From contig OX104134.1 in NCBI GenBank assembly GCA_944470555.2, positions 108,618,701 through 108,682,700 on the forward strand: a stretch of 64,000 nucleotides of DNA. Reading direction: 5' to 3'. Numbering within the stretch: the stretch's first letter is position 1; every line of letters begins with the position of its first letter. The translations under genes and the position numbers were made by a program. Origin of the DNA: Heterobilharzia americana (lineage: Eukaryota > Platyhelminthes > Trematoda > Strigeidida > Schistosomatidae). Below the pieces are notes generated by a model. The model did not search any database and was not told the origin of the DNA. It saw nothing but the letters and a program-made list of their open reading frames with translations. This document shows positions 47,751 through 59,015 of this stretch, piece by piece.

Positions 47751-47870
47751 AGCAGTCATATTTCATAGTCACACTGTGAAGTGTGGCAACTTGAAACAAT
47801 GCGCTTATGTACAGGGTTCTACGTTGATTTGTCTGTCAGTCTGTTTGTATGTCTGTGTTTCTCATTTCGT
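47751..47870 (+). mobile_element. RTE 3'-end fragment, sense
   Basis: Contains gtgaagtgtggcaacttgaa and a following ttctacgttgattt, the family 3'-end signature also present near 33220, 54580 and 57030. Opposite orientation to the fragment just before it. Confidence 0.55.
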
Positions 47871-48129
47871 AGTCATACAACTAATCTGGTTCATTATCTG
47901 GCTTTCAGAGATCCCTCTTGTGCTGTTAATTACGAAAGTCAAGAGAAATAGTCAGCACTAAAGTTTCGTAACCAAACTATATGAATTGGTGCAACCTAGC
48001 ATTTAAGCGACTTGAAAACTCTCCAGACTTCACATTTTCCCTTTTAGCTCTATTTTTGTCCATTTTATAGGTTCAAACACACCTATATAGATATTTAATA
48101 ACTAGTTATGTTAAATATTATTATTTTAG

Positions 48130-48260
48130 AGAAACAATGTTTAAAGAATCAGATTACATAAGCAAGCCTATCTGCACTTTGGAGGAGTTAATTAACTGGA
48201 GCTTCCCAGCCTCATCAATCCTTACATTACCCTTGTGTCATTTTAGTGGTGTTTGGAATG
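48130..48260 (+). CDS. ENGASE: ENGase exon 1 or 2 (first one seen)
   Basis: Acceptor tattattattttag, donor gtaagt. Reads ETMFKESDYISKPICTLEEL and LPLCHFSGVWN. The ATG at 48138 is eight bases after the acceptor, which would suit a trans-spliced first exon; schistosomes do use spliced-leader trans-splicing, but this is an inference. Confidence 0.7.
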
Positions 48261-51200
48261 GTAAGTTTCTTATTCCACTCTACAGTGTATTAATTAGATC
48301 GTGGCTTTATTCATAAATCTTCACAGTTGCCGAAAGTGATATACTGCCATGATATGGGCGGTGGTTATCTTTCCTCTGACCGAACAGTTGACTTTACCCG
48401 CATTTTCCCAGCATTTCGTTTCATTCAATGGCATTTAATTGATATTTTTATTTACTTCAGTCATCAGTTGATAACCGTACCACCTATCTCTTGGATTAAT
48501 CTTGCCCATAGGTATGCCTTATTTTTCTTTTCAAACTTATTAGTGTTCGGTTTACACCTTTCTACAAATACGGGTTCTGGAATAAATAAAATGTACTACG
48601 TGTTAATTATTTTCAGCATGTAAGAGGCACGTCCAAAATATACCTTTTTCAAGGTTGATGTGTATTTTGACAGTAAATTGTTACTCAACTAGTACTATCA
48701 TACCTAAAACTGTAAGGCCAAGCTCAACATTAGATTACTACTACTTATGCTTAAATTGCAATCCTTGATACCCTTTTTGTTAGGCAGCAAACAATTTTGG
48801 CTGAGACTTGAGTTTTTTTAAGTGAATTTGTTCGTACGTCTGTTTACAACACCAGCTTCAGGTCACGACAAAGCTGTTGAGTTTGTGATTTATGATTATG
48901 ATTATATACACTGGCCCAATACACAAGTTTTTCTGAAGATCTGATTTTAATAAGTATTTGAATGTGCACCAACTTACGGTTGATTACATGTCACTCCCGC
49001 TCAGTATACAAGATGTAATGTAGAAGCTTATAAGTAGTCAAATCACAGCAAAATACTCATCTATACAGTTATTGATTATCAATGTGACATGTGTAAGATT
49101 GTTAACCTATTAGTCTAACTCCTTAAGATAGCACAAATCAGCGACCAGAGATTGGTGAAAACTAACCGCGCTACGTATACGCTTCAAACCCTCATTTTGA
49201 TCTGATAATCGAAAAGTGGAGTCCAGCTCTCATTGTTGAAGTTCTCTGTGTTGATTTCATGTCACTTCTGATTCGAAACCTCGAATGAGTCCACTTCTGG
49301 TTCGTTATACTTTAAATGGTTGGCATACTGAAAGGGTCCAATGAAAGTGTCGTCTTGACACGACACAATTATGTAGATATTGTGTAAAATTAATATGCAT
49401 AAGACTGGCTTATCGATCTAGGCAGTTGACTTTCAACCAGGGGGTCATGTGTTTAAACCCCACTCCACGTACCTTGGTTTGGGTATCCTATTAGTATCCT
49501 TAACTCCTAGTTCATGAACACTCACGTAGGTATTCAGAGGGTTTAGTTGGTGTAGTACATTCACGAAGCATACATCAAGAAACTAATCGTTTATACATTC
49601 TGTACAATCTCCTGCAGTCATTCATCAGCGTAAATTTGTTTAAGATCATTTCAGTGTTGATCATTGAGCTGAATGTTTTAAAGAAACTGTAAACTGACTT
49701 ATTGTAATCGGAATATTATCGCTAGTGATAACCGATAAAGGTTATGAGGAAGCTTAGAAAGCTATAGCTTATCTTTTGAAATACACAATCCCTATGTATT
49801 GTATTGCATTTTCGTCTTAAAAGTTGATCTACATACGAATTAGGATGCGTCATTTCTTTGTTTGGTTAATTGGAGATGACGTAATACCAGTTCTGATAAA
49901 ACTGGTGTAATCACTGAATTTCTATGAATATGTTTACTGCAACACTACTTAAACGTTCTCATTCCGAGTCTAATGTATACGCAATTCTTGAATCAACGAT
50001 TTCCAAACAGAACGCTGATTTCACAGATCAACTCCCTTTTTTAGCGGACATGCAGACACTAACAAAGATTTCAGAGAAAGGTGTTAGTTTTCTTCATAGA
50101 TCTCGCGTGCATATTTGATTCATCGGCTGAAAATATTGATTTTCATTTAATACAGTGTAAAAAGAATTGTTTGCTTCAGTGGACCATTCAAATGCTCAGA
50201 GTACGTTACTAGACTTGCTTAAGAATGAATGATTTCATCCTAGGAAGGTGTTTTCGATTGCCTTCACCGCTTAATTAAGTTGTTAGGTAATTGTGATAGC
50301 AGCTTGAGGTATGATGTAAGAATCTATCTGTTTATTAAGGGTCACAACAGAAAGTGTTGATAAGCTGTTACAATTACAGTTAACGTGAAAAATGCTATAA
50401 AGTGAATTACGTTGAATTTTTGGATGATGAGAAGTAACAGTATTGAAAAATCGAGTAAGTAAGCGAAACTGCAATGTGATTTTTAATGTGACATTGTACG
50501 AGGTGGATGGAATGATATGTCTACTGATGGTCGTATCCTGGAAATACTGAAATAATCAAAGGAGAATTAATAATCACACATGTAAACTGACTTAAAACTT
50601 TACGTGTAAGTGATCAGTTCAAGTTATGTCTCTGTTAACATCAGCATACAAAGGAGTGGGATAGAAAGAAGAAAGTGTATGAATAGATAGTGAGCGAATA
50701 AACAAAGGTTGATGAAAATGTCCCAGACTTTTAAGATAATAAATAGTGTATGAAGTCTACACTTTGACCGATTTAGAGTAACATCAGTATGAGAATTTTG
50801 GAATGTATTACTAGTATGTATGACTGGTAGGTAAAATACTATGCCGGTTACATAAATTGTACAAGAATTAAATAAAAAGCTGCTATTTTTGGGAAGTCAG
50901 TAACCATACCTACTGAGATTTTAAAACATTTTCGTTTCAAATTGGTGTTCAGCACGTACTAAGATTGGTTGAAGAACCATTGAAAACCTGAGACCACTGG
51001 ACCGCTGTTTCGTCCAAGTATGAGACTCCTCAGGAGTGCGCACCCGCGACTCCCCCTCGGGATCGAACCCATGGCCCATTACGATCGAGTCAAAATCCAA
51101 CGGCCTACATTTTCTTAATTTCGTCCATTCGCGACTGACTATTATGAAGGACAGAATATGAAGAAATATATCGAAGTTGCCTGTCAGACAGTGAAACCAC

Positions 51201-54200
51201 TGTCTGATTTCTTGTTACAGATAGACTCAGAGTGAATTGAATATCACACATTAAACGCCATATAGCTTTCTTATTTCCGATTTTCTTTTGTCTTCACTTG
51301 CTATTGATGTTTTATGCTGGCAAATTTCTGCTGTGAACATTTTTCATTATTGTCGTTTGACATAAAATTGAAAATGGATATAGTATAAGTATCAATGAAT
51401 ATTCTACAACATTTCGATCATCAGATGAATTTTCAGCTCTCTAGTACAATCACCAATCTTAGATTGTCCCAGTCAATCCACAGGAGGGTTCGCTTAGCAT
51501 AGATTTAGTGATTTTCGGCGCTCATCAGTAAAGTGTAGCTGGAGCTGTGAGTGAATTTACCTTCACGAATCCAAACTTGAATCGTTCAGTGCTAGGTTGT
51601 AATACTAGGCTATTCAAGCCACGACTCACCCCATGGCAATTAGCAGGTCTCTGATGGTAGTCACTCCGGTTGTCAAGTCTTAAGTGACAAATGAAACTTA
51701 CTAATCAATTGCACATTGTGTCCAGCAAGCTACGTTAACTCGATAAGCATGGACTTATCTGTGCATTTGAACTTTACAACACATAAAAAGTAGTCTTTTT
51801 GGAGCATAAGTTTGTGCCTGATTACAGTAATGCTTTTTTTATAGGCTGTAATTATTATATATTCGGAGTAATCATTAGAGGCTTGGCTCATTGAATTGAA
51901 TACTTGACTTTTGACCATTGGGTCCTGGGTTCCAACCGAAATGCTCGTACTTTGTCATTGAAAACCTAGTAGTATCATATAGAACTACGGTTCACTGGTT
52001 TAGATAGTCGACTTTTAATCTCTGGGTTCGAACGCCGTCCTACATACCAAAGTGTAAGCAGCCATATGGCATCACTATCCCTCGTACAAGAGGGGTGGTT
52101 CATTGCCTACTACACGAACGTGCGCATGGTTATCGAGTACATATCTGTACTTCTATCTGGTAGTATCATAAGACAACACAACAAGTGTGCCTCATAGCCC
52201 AACACATAAACATGTACCTGTATGAGTTGCACTGTTTAAAACCTAATTTCTATTTGGAGTAATTCTGCCGGTTGAGTGGGACGATTTTTTATTTTTCTAT
52301 TTTTTATGTTGAAGACAAGGAGTCAGTGTATACGGTACCGTCATTGTAGAAGGAGTTCAGTGTAATGAGTTTCAAGCTGTTTTTATCAATCCTTTGGAGA
52401 GTAATCCTGATGATGACAAAAGGATAAGAAATTATGAAGATTTCGCTGTACGACTCGATCAAATAAGACGCATTATCGGTTTTGAAGGCTGGTTTATTAA
52501 TTTTGAAGTTCCTCTTCTCAAGGTATGTGCTCAGTTATTTTATTATTTGTATACTATGTTTACTCCAACCCTATAGTCTAGAAACTTTAGTACTGAAAAC
52601 AAGGTTTGTCCAACTTTTTAAAAATCAGACGTGTTACATGGCCAATTTATCTGAATGCTTTTTCAAGGCTAACTGTACGTCTAAGTGTAAAGTTCCGGGT
52701 AATATATACAAATAATTTATGGGAGCTGTGACTCATTCGTCTAGGCACTCAACTTCCGGAAAATGGATCACGAGTTCGAACCCTGCCCCACCTACCTAGG
52801 TTTGGACACCCAGGTAATATCATTTGTTTCCACACAATAGGTGTATTTCATTGCCTACCGAACGAAAATGCATCTTGTCGCTGAGTATATTGTATGCTTT
52901 GGTGGGCGTTGCTGATTATTTCAATATATGCTGAATGGGAACTGTATAAAGACAAGATTAAAACATAATTTTACTGCAGGAATTCAGTAATTCTTCATTT
53001 CAGTAATATAGAGGGCAGACTAGCTCCCCAAAATCAGCAGGGATTTCCGTCCAAGAAATCGAGGTAGGAACTCATACCAGTTCTTAGTATTTTCCACTAA
53101 AAGTTAAATAACTCAATTCAAGTCTACAGGCACCTCTACAACATCGTCAAACTGATTGCTACGAGAAGACTCATTCTCACTGGTTCTGACAGTGATGGTT
53201 TGTTAGCAACCTAAGCGTAAACTATCTGAGAGTAATAATCGCTAGCTATGATGGCTAGTGAAAATAAAAGGGATGGAGTAGAAAGCATCAGCATTAGGTG
53301 ATATTGAGCACTAATCTAGGCTTATTGATGAGGTTCACGTGACCCAAAGCCACTCTTCAGTTTTCTAGCATCAAGTCGAGACCTGATTGACGTGTGCACT
53401 TCCGTCCTCCAACTGACACAGGCTGAAAAAGCTGTTTCAAACACGAAACAATGCGAAGCACTGGTATTTTAATGTTGGAGGTAGAAAACTACTCAGTAAC
53501 AAAGATACCAATTCGTATTCGGGATTAGCAGTGTTATGTCTCTGTCTAGCAGTAATTTTGTAAATCACGTGATGTCTTAGATTCACTTTTAACGCTGACC
53601 ACGCATATGATAAGTCTCTCACATACTTGCCACCTCTCAAATGCTCAATTCACCCACACGATGAGTCATGCAATTTGGCCATCTCAGTCTCGTATAATAT
53701 GACAACAATTTGCTCTTATTGTCCGAAATTTGAGTCCTTTGCATACACAACTGAATTTCCTGTCCACAACGCACCATTCGTAAAAATGATGAACCGACCA
53801 ATTTCACGCACAAATGTATGATAGTACACAGTAATTGATTTAACTTAGTGGGCAATTGTTTTCGAACCATATGTCAAACAGAAATGAATGAGACGTCAAT
53901 TAAAAGCTCTTGAGCAGTTAAACAACTAATTCATAAGTTAAATACATTTCAAAATAAATGAAATGAAATAATGCGACCGATAATGCTTATCTGAGACGCA
54001 CGTTTGGCATTTTCTGGCCGATATAAGACATAGTTGACAGGATTTTATCACAGAAGCCTTCGTAGCATTGCTGGCACGTGGTGGAATAACCATTTGAGCA
54101 GTATGGAAGTTAGGCGTAGAATACTCAGTGAGGAAGACAAGCCATTCAGTCGGTGAGCTTGCCAACCTTCACCTACTGACGTGGCTGGGACGTGTGTTAC

Positions 54201-56519
54201 GCATGTCCAGACACCGCCTACATCCACGTGCAATGTTATCCAAGGTACGTTTGGTTGGAAGAAGGACGGCCGAGGATGCTGAGACCAAAACGTAGCGACA
54301 ATCCATGAAGTTCCTGACTGTTGATCTGAGCTGTGTAAAGATGCGTAGTGTGTCTAGTTGACGTCCTCTAGACGAGAGGAATAATCGGTGCTCTCACACC
54401 CTTTGTGACATGGCTGAAAATCGGTCAGAATGGTGCAGATGTACACGCTTCTTGTCAATTTCAAAGTCTTGAATATTTTATCAGCTTTCATCTGTTTGTC
54501 TTTGCTTCCTTCATATGCCTTCACTTATTGTAACATCACTCTTCCTCTACCCACCTGTTCTTTTCACGCTGCTATGAAGTATGGCAACGTGAAGTGATGC
54601 TCTTCTATGCCCGATATTATGCTGATCTATTTGTCTGTCACCTCTTCATTCTACTTGGTGTTTATCAGAAATGGTCGAATTGGGTAGCGGATCACCAATT
54701 ATTTAGCATTTCAGCCACAACTTTTATGCAATATATTGTTTATAAATGGATGGTGACACTTATACAAGTTATCATGCGAAACTAATGCATGGAAAGTATT
54801 CATATTTCCACTGTACATTAAGTTTATTTTATTGTTTTTTCTCTCCACGTGGTGTAATAGCACAAACTAACGGAAACTACCTTGTTTTACTCTTCAACGT
54901 TTTGGTCTTGCTACAAGGTCCCTTCTCGGAGAGCACTAATTTCTAATTTAACGTAGATAACTCAACTCAGTACATGTTTGGTCTGTGAGCCAGATGTGTT
55001 TGACGGCTAGTGATACTACAAGGTTGCCTAAGCCGAAGTAGGGGTATTGGAATTCGAACTCAGGACCCGTTGGTTGAAAGTCAAGTGCTTAAGCTTGGGG
55101 GAAACATCTACTCACTAGTCATAATATTAAGGTTTCAACTAATTATCCAACTTTTTTTTCAAAACAGTTGATTCCCATATTGATCTACAAACATTTATAT
55201 GTATTTCTCTTCTATATCATTATTTCACTCAAGGATAAGACAAGTGCAATTCGTGATCGAATAATAAAATTTCTACAGTTGCTTCGCAGTCTTGGATCTG
55301 AAGTTATCTGGTAAGTAGTTTTAAATATATTTCATTTAGTAAGAAGTAAGGTATATTAGGGGGCAAAGGGGCTAATAAGCTTGTGGAACTGTAGCTCATT
55401 GGTCTCGACAGCCAACTTTCAACCAGTGGGTCACGGGAATGATACTTCGAGCGCAACTCAGAAACCAAGTACACATTCGTGCCGTGGGCAATGAGCCGCT
55501 AGAGATATCAGATAACTGCTTGAATCTCGGTAGGCTAATTAAGTGGAATTCGAAGTCGTAACCTACTGATAGAATGTCAGGTGAATTTATATGACATTTA
55601 AACTGGCCTTTATCGTTTTATTGGTATCACCTCTTGTTGGGATATCACATGTTGATCGAAGTGCTAAGATCATTGGCTGCTTAGTGAAGCTGTGACTCAT
55701 TTATCTAAGTACATTTAACTTCAAGTTAGTTAGTAATGGTTTCAAATCCTGAAGCGATTATTGAGAGTTACCCAATCAGACAGTATCATTAACCTTTGGG
55801 CAGTTGGTGTCACTCTTTACCCACCACCTCAATGTTTCTGTGTTTGCGCAGTTGGTATTACTCACTATCCAGTACATTAATATATGTGTGGTTGTTGCGT
55901 TACATGACCGTGATATGTTTTGGTCAGTAAGTGCAGAGTCGTGAGGAAAATGCCCATTTGACCTCCTCCTTTTATAAGTATTTCCGGTCAGCAATCATCT
56001 CGGTACCATTTTGTGTGTGAGATTATATCCTACAATGATGTTAAGAAGTAATCCCATCTAATTTCAAAATATATAGATTCTTAGTAACCTGAGAAATCAG
56101 ATAGCACTTGATGCTGTGTTGAAGAGGACTTATTCATTATTTCTAAGTTTTCTGAAATGTGTTAAACTATTATTCTGTTCAGAAAGAAATCGTTATTTCA
56201 AACGTCATCAACTCTTACAGATTATAGTCATTGTAAAGCTAGAATAACTTGTAGCAGACAGAAATGTTGTCAACTGCATCACATTTATCTCAGGTAACTT
56301 TGCATCAACTTTTATCCACTGTACTTATTTAACTTTATAATTATCTCCATGCTTTCTGCATTTTCGTTTATTGAGGTATGATGCAGTAACTTGGTCTGGT
56401 TTTCTAAATTTTCAAAATGAGCTGACTCATGAAAATTTACCGTATATGAAAGCTGCTGGAAGTGGTTTATTTCTTAACTATAACTGGGATCCAGCTAAGT
56501 TACGACGATCACAAGAACT
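48130..56519 (+). CDS. ENGASE: Cytosolic endo-beta-N-acetylglucosaminidase (GH85), N-terminal and central part, five exons
   Basis: ENGase cleaves the chitobiose core of free or misfolded-protein-derived N-glycans in the cytosol. Exons at 48130-48260, 48337-48511, 52315-52522, 55234-55310 and 56377-56519 read through the family blocks in order: TLEELINWSFP (cf. SLEELLAW), IYCHDMGGGYL (CHDMMGGYL), DIFIYFSHQLITVPPISW (DVFVYFSHHTVTIPPVGW), AHRQGVSVYGT (AHRHGVxVLGT), GFEGWFINFE (RFDGWLINIE), VIWYDAVTWSG and GLFLNYNW. The catalytic Asn and Glu of INFE lie at 52499-52501 and 52505-52507. Splice phases agree at exons 2-3, 3-4 and 4-5. The rest of the barrel and the C-terminal domain are missing from the window, although 7.5 kb remain. 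The start may be the ATG at 48138 or lie in an unseen exon. Confidence 0.88.
48337..48511 (+). CDS. ENGASE: ENGase exon with CHDM motif
   Basis: Reads VIYCHDMGGGYLSSDRTVD, then FRFIQWHLIDIFIYFSH and ending in the codons for AH plus AG of Arg before donor gtatgc. The acceptor is uncertain: the better-looking one at 48326 would break the frame with the previous exon, while the AG at 48336 keeps it. Confidence 0.75.
49404..49495 (+). repeat. tRNA-like SINE module in ENGase intron
   Basis: Begins with ggcttatcgatctaggcag, then ttgactttcaaccag, a B-box-like gtgtttaaaccccac, and accttggtttgggtatcc. The same order recurs at 51880, 51985, 52721, 55381 and others. No intact tRNA fold is expected; it is a tRNA-derived repeat. 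Confidence 0.55.
50950..51115 (-). repeat. Sm-alpha-like SINE with hammerhead ribozyme core
   Basis: On the minus strand, a tRNA-like head (A-box-like taggccgttgg at 51107-51097, perfect B-box ggttcgatccc at 51069-51059) is followed by a hammerhead-type catalytic core. This arrangement is known from schistosome Sm-alpha retroposons, where Pol III transcripts self-cleave. The head has a pol III promoter layout with about 30 bp between the boxes. Confidence 0.65.
51007..51033 (-). ncRNA. Hammerhead ribozyme core (probably impaired)
   Basis: The minus strand runs CTGAGGAG, a short stem-loop with gtc pairing to gac around tcatactt, then GGACGAAAC, and 3' of it a GTC as possible cleavage triplet (agcggtcc). 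The canonical core is CTGATGAG...GAAA; here one core T is G, which usually lowers or abolishes activity. Confidence 0.6.
51880..52070 (+). repeat. Two tandem tRNA-like SINE modules in ENGase intron
   Basis: Two copies about 105 bp apart. The first has ggctcattgaattgaatactt and gggttccaaccgaaatg. The second has ggttcactggtttagatagtcga and gggttcgaacgccgtcc. Both keep A- and B-box-like words of the family seen at 49404. Confidence 0.55.
52315..52522 (+). CDS. ENGASE: ENGase exon with catalytic Asn/Glu
   Basis: A pyrimidine-rich acceptor ending ttatgttgaag adds A to the AG left by the previous exon, giving Arg, then QGVSVYGTVIVEG. The exon ends with GFEGWFINFEVPLLK and donor gtatgt, phase 0. 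The INFE block holds the two catalytic residues of GH85. Confidence 0.88.
52721..52815 (+). repeat. tRNA-like SINE module in ENGase intron
   Basis: One of the best preserved copies: gctgtgactcattcgtctagg, cgagttcgaaccctgccc (B box), then cctacctaggtttggacaccc. Confidence 0.6.
53150..53480 (+). mobile_element. RTE fragment (linker before RT)
   Basis: Plus-strand match to 28430-28760, sharing gctagctatgatggctag with gcgaaaataaaag-type sequence, atctaggcttattgatgagg and ggctgaaaaagctgtttc before acgaaacaatgcgaagc. This is the region between endonuclease and RT of the RTE family. Open frames here are remnants. Confidence 0.6.
54050..54650 (+). mobile_element. RTE fragment (C-terminal end of pol and 3' UTR)
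   Basis: Matches 32680-33250: the tgctggcacgtggtggaataac region (cf. cacggctgacgtttggttg), tgacgtggctgggacgtgtg, then the 3' UTR with gaagtatggcaacgtgaagt at its end. Together with 53150-53480 it may be one old plus-strand copy with an internal loss. It sits in an ENGase intron. Confidence 0.65.
55035..55105 (-). repeat. tRNA-like SINE module, antisense, in ENGase intron
   Basis: The reverse strand has cttaagcacttgactttcaac and gggtcctgagttcgaattcc, the A/B-box arrangement of the plus-strand modules. Confidence 0.5.
55234..55310 (+). CDS. ENGASE: ENGase exon (helix before WYD)
   Basis: Begins in phase 0 after ttcactcaag with DKTSAIRDRIIKFLQLLR and ends GSEVI plus TG of Trp before gtaagt. 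The split Trp codon is completed by the first G of the next exon. Confidence 0.85.
55381..55475 (+). repeat. tRNA-like SINE module in ENGase intron
   Basis: Reads ctgtagctcattggtctcga, then caactttcaaccagtgggtc and a decayed B box. It lies only about 70 bp downstream of the ENGase exon ending at 55310. Confidence 0.55.
55686..55775 (+). repeat. tRNA-like SINE module in ENGase intron
   Basis: Reads gctgtgactcatttatctaag and ggtttcaaatcctgaagcg, followed by gttaccc where other copies have gacaccc. Diverged copy. Confidence 0.5.
56377..56519 (+). CDS. ENGASE: ENGase exon with YNW motif
   Basis: Starts with G completing Trp, then YDAVTWSGFLNFQNELTHEN, later GSGLFLNYNWDP, as in WYDSVxxxGxLxWQxxLxxxN and GxFxNYxW of the family. 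Donor gtaagt in phase 2. No exon with the next expected family block (VGVDVFxRG) was found downstream. Confidence 0.88.
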
Positions 56520-56749
56520 GTAAGTAGTAGTAGTTTTTTATTAGCAACTTTTGAATCTCTTGTAAGTAAAGTTTTCTTTTGGGATATTGATATAAGTTTC
56601 GCTTTAGCCTGTTTAGATGATATCATGACAATACTATACGGCATAAAATCCCATGAAAGTTCACCTTACCTGTATACTTGTTGATCTTCTTAACACTCAT
56701 TGGATTCTGCCAACCAAAGAAAGTGATATGCCCTTGAATAAGGACTAGT

Positions 56750-57090
56750 CATCTCTCCTGTCCATTAACCAGTCGACTGTTGGTCAGAATCTTGTGGAGT
56801 AGATGAAGACTATATGGCTGGGGTCCAAAAGACGATAACAATCAGTGATTGAGGAATCTTGGTGACATGGCTGAAAATTGGTTAGAGTGGCTCACATGTA
56901 TTCACTCTTTGACATCTTCAAAACCTTGAATATTCGCGTTAACCTTTATCATCTTCAGACTGTTTATTCTCCCACACAACTCTGTCTACTTTGATATCAC
57001 TCTTTTTCTATCCATCTATCATTGCATATTACTGTGAAGTGTAGCGAGGTTCTATGTTAATTCTATCTGTTTCTCTGCTGTCCATTATTT
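56750..57090 (+). mobile_element. RTE 3' UTR fragment
   Basis: Plus-strand match to 54390-54640: tgacatggctgaaaattggt, cttcaaaaccttgaatatt, and an end with actgtgaagtgtagcgagg. It lies after the last recognised ENGase exon. Confidence 0.55.
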
Positions 57091-57528
57091 TATCGATGTG
57101 TATCAAGCTAACAGACGAAAGGGTTTCGAACTGAGCTTTTTACTTTGATATAACTTTGACCCTTTCCTGGAAGACAGTTATTTAATAAAATCTCTAAATA
57201 CCTTATATTTATCTGCACATAAAATAGTGAGTTTGAACCTTTTCGAGCCTACAAGTACGGTATTTAATTCATATTTCCATGCTAATCGCCTTGATCCATC
57301 TCTGGGTAGTTTCTAGATCACTTCGTATACTGTCGTCGTAACAACCCTTCATGAATAATTCATAGTCTTGTTAGACAAAGAAGCCTTGAGCAGAAATGTG
57401 TACTTCGCATGCATGTTTCACCTCTCAAATGTGAGATGTTTCAGGGCTAGTCCACATCAACTTTTAGTTTAAGTATAGGAAATGTAGTGGTAGAATGCCT
57501 TGACTACTTCACTTATTTGAGTAGTTGT
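57091..57528. other. No recognised gene before the gap
   Basis: AT-rich. No ENGase exon (for example with a VGVDVF-type block) and no antisense valyl-tRNA synthetase exon could be found. Confidence 0.5.
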
Positions 57529-58019
57529 NNNNNNNNNNNNNNNNNNNNNNNNNNNNNNNNNNNNNNNNNNNNNNNNNNNNNNNNNNNNNNNNNNNNNNNN
57601 NNNNNNNNNNNNNNNNNNNNNNNNNNNNNNNNNNNNNNNNNNNNNNNNNNNNNNNNNNNNNNNNNNNNNNNNNNNNNNNNNNNNNNNNNNNNNNNNNNNN
57701 NNNNNNNNNNNNNNNNNNNNNNNNNNNNNNNNNNNNNNNNNNNNNNNNNNNNNNNNNNNNNNNNNNNNNNNNNNNNNNNNNNNNNNNNNNNNNNNNNNNN
57801 NNNNNNNNNNNNNNNNNNNNNNNNNNNNNNNNNNNNNNNNNNNNNNNNNNNNNNNNNNNNNNNNNNNNNNNNNNNNNNNNNNNNNNNNNNNNNNNNNNNN
57901 NNNNNNNNNNNNNNNNNNNNNNNNNNNNNNNNNNNNNNNNNNNNNNNNNNNNNNNNNNNNNNNNNNNNNNNNNNNNNNNNNNNNNNNNNNNNNNNNNNNN
58001 NNNNNNNNNNNNNNNNNNN
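57529..58019. other. Assembly gap, 491 N
   Basis: A run of 491 N, not a round number, so its size may be an estimate from linking data. Frames crossing it on either strand are artefacts. It separates the two converging, incomplete host genes. Confidence 0.95.
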
Positions 58020-59015
58020 ATTCAGATCGATTCTGAGTCATATCAACTAGTCTCTAAACACTGATTTTGAGTGTCTATCGAACCCCAAACAGGAAGTTTA
58101 TATTTCCTAACACGGCTCATATGAATAGCAGAGACTTCAGGAATGAAACGCACGTAATTTTTCAATCTATATTTACTTTATTTTTTTGATGTATTCTTTG
58201 AGATGGATCCTTTAATCTTGAAGCTTTCATTAAGATTCTGAACATCATCAGCACAAACCTCAGAAGAAAGTGAGCCGTGAGATTTCTTCCAGAAATGGTC
58301 TACTAGCCTACCTTGATAATATCTACTGTGACCTTCTTATTGTTTCTCGTGTTTCCTATTGGTTGACAAATTGAGTCAATGTCAATATGCCAACTATTGT
58401 AACTGACCTGAGTGCAAAGAATCTGAGAATTCCATCGCATTTTTTGCTTCCTCTATCCAAGATTTCCACATTTTTTTTCAGTCGAATTCATGACCACAAC
58501 CGTCTGCATGCATTACTATTAGATGTGCTCCTTTACTATAAGTTGACGTTTATGTAGATGAACATGAAGAGAGCAGCGATTCAATTCAACACAGTGTTTT
58601 TCGCAGTCTGTAGCCTATTTTATCTATTTTTATTTATTCCAAGCATACTCGATGCAGTATAGGCACTAAGGAATAAGATACATAGAATACGATCCAGCCA
58701 CAAACAGGCTCATGTATAAGGTCATAAAGCTATAACTATAGTGTGAGTTTACATGATATTACTGAATTGCCCAAGTCGAGATTCAAACCGAAGACCCATG
58801 GCTTGGAAGTTGAAAGCTTGAGTTAATAAGCTACATCTTCAATATTAGTTTAACGGTAATTAATATCATATTTTTGGAGTGATAAATAGCTTTTCTTCGA
58901 TATCTCCTTAAAATGAATAAATTCACTAATCAAAAAATGATCTAATAAAGAAAGCTACTCAATAACTCAGGAGAGAAAAAGTAAATTAGTCTAATAATAT
59001 AAGAATAACGCTTAC
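58020..59015. other. No recognised exon; one antisense tRNA-like module
   Basis: Searched for the next valyl-tRNA synthetase exon on the minus strand (block with CDHAGIATQ) and for ENGase exons on the plus strand; neither was seen. At 58770-58850 the minus strand has a diverged tRNA-like SINE module (caagccatgggtcttcggtt, then tgaatctcgac). Confidence 0.5.

Noticed and set aside
57469..58064. Three frames of 179-190 codons across the second gap
   Set aside because: Artefacts of the N run; the real flanks contribute only a few codons.
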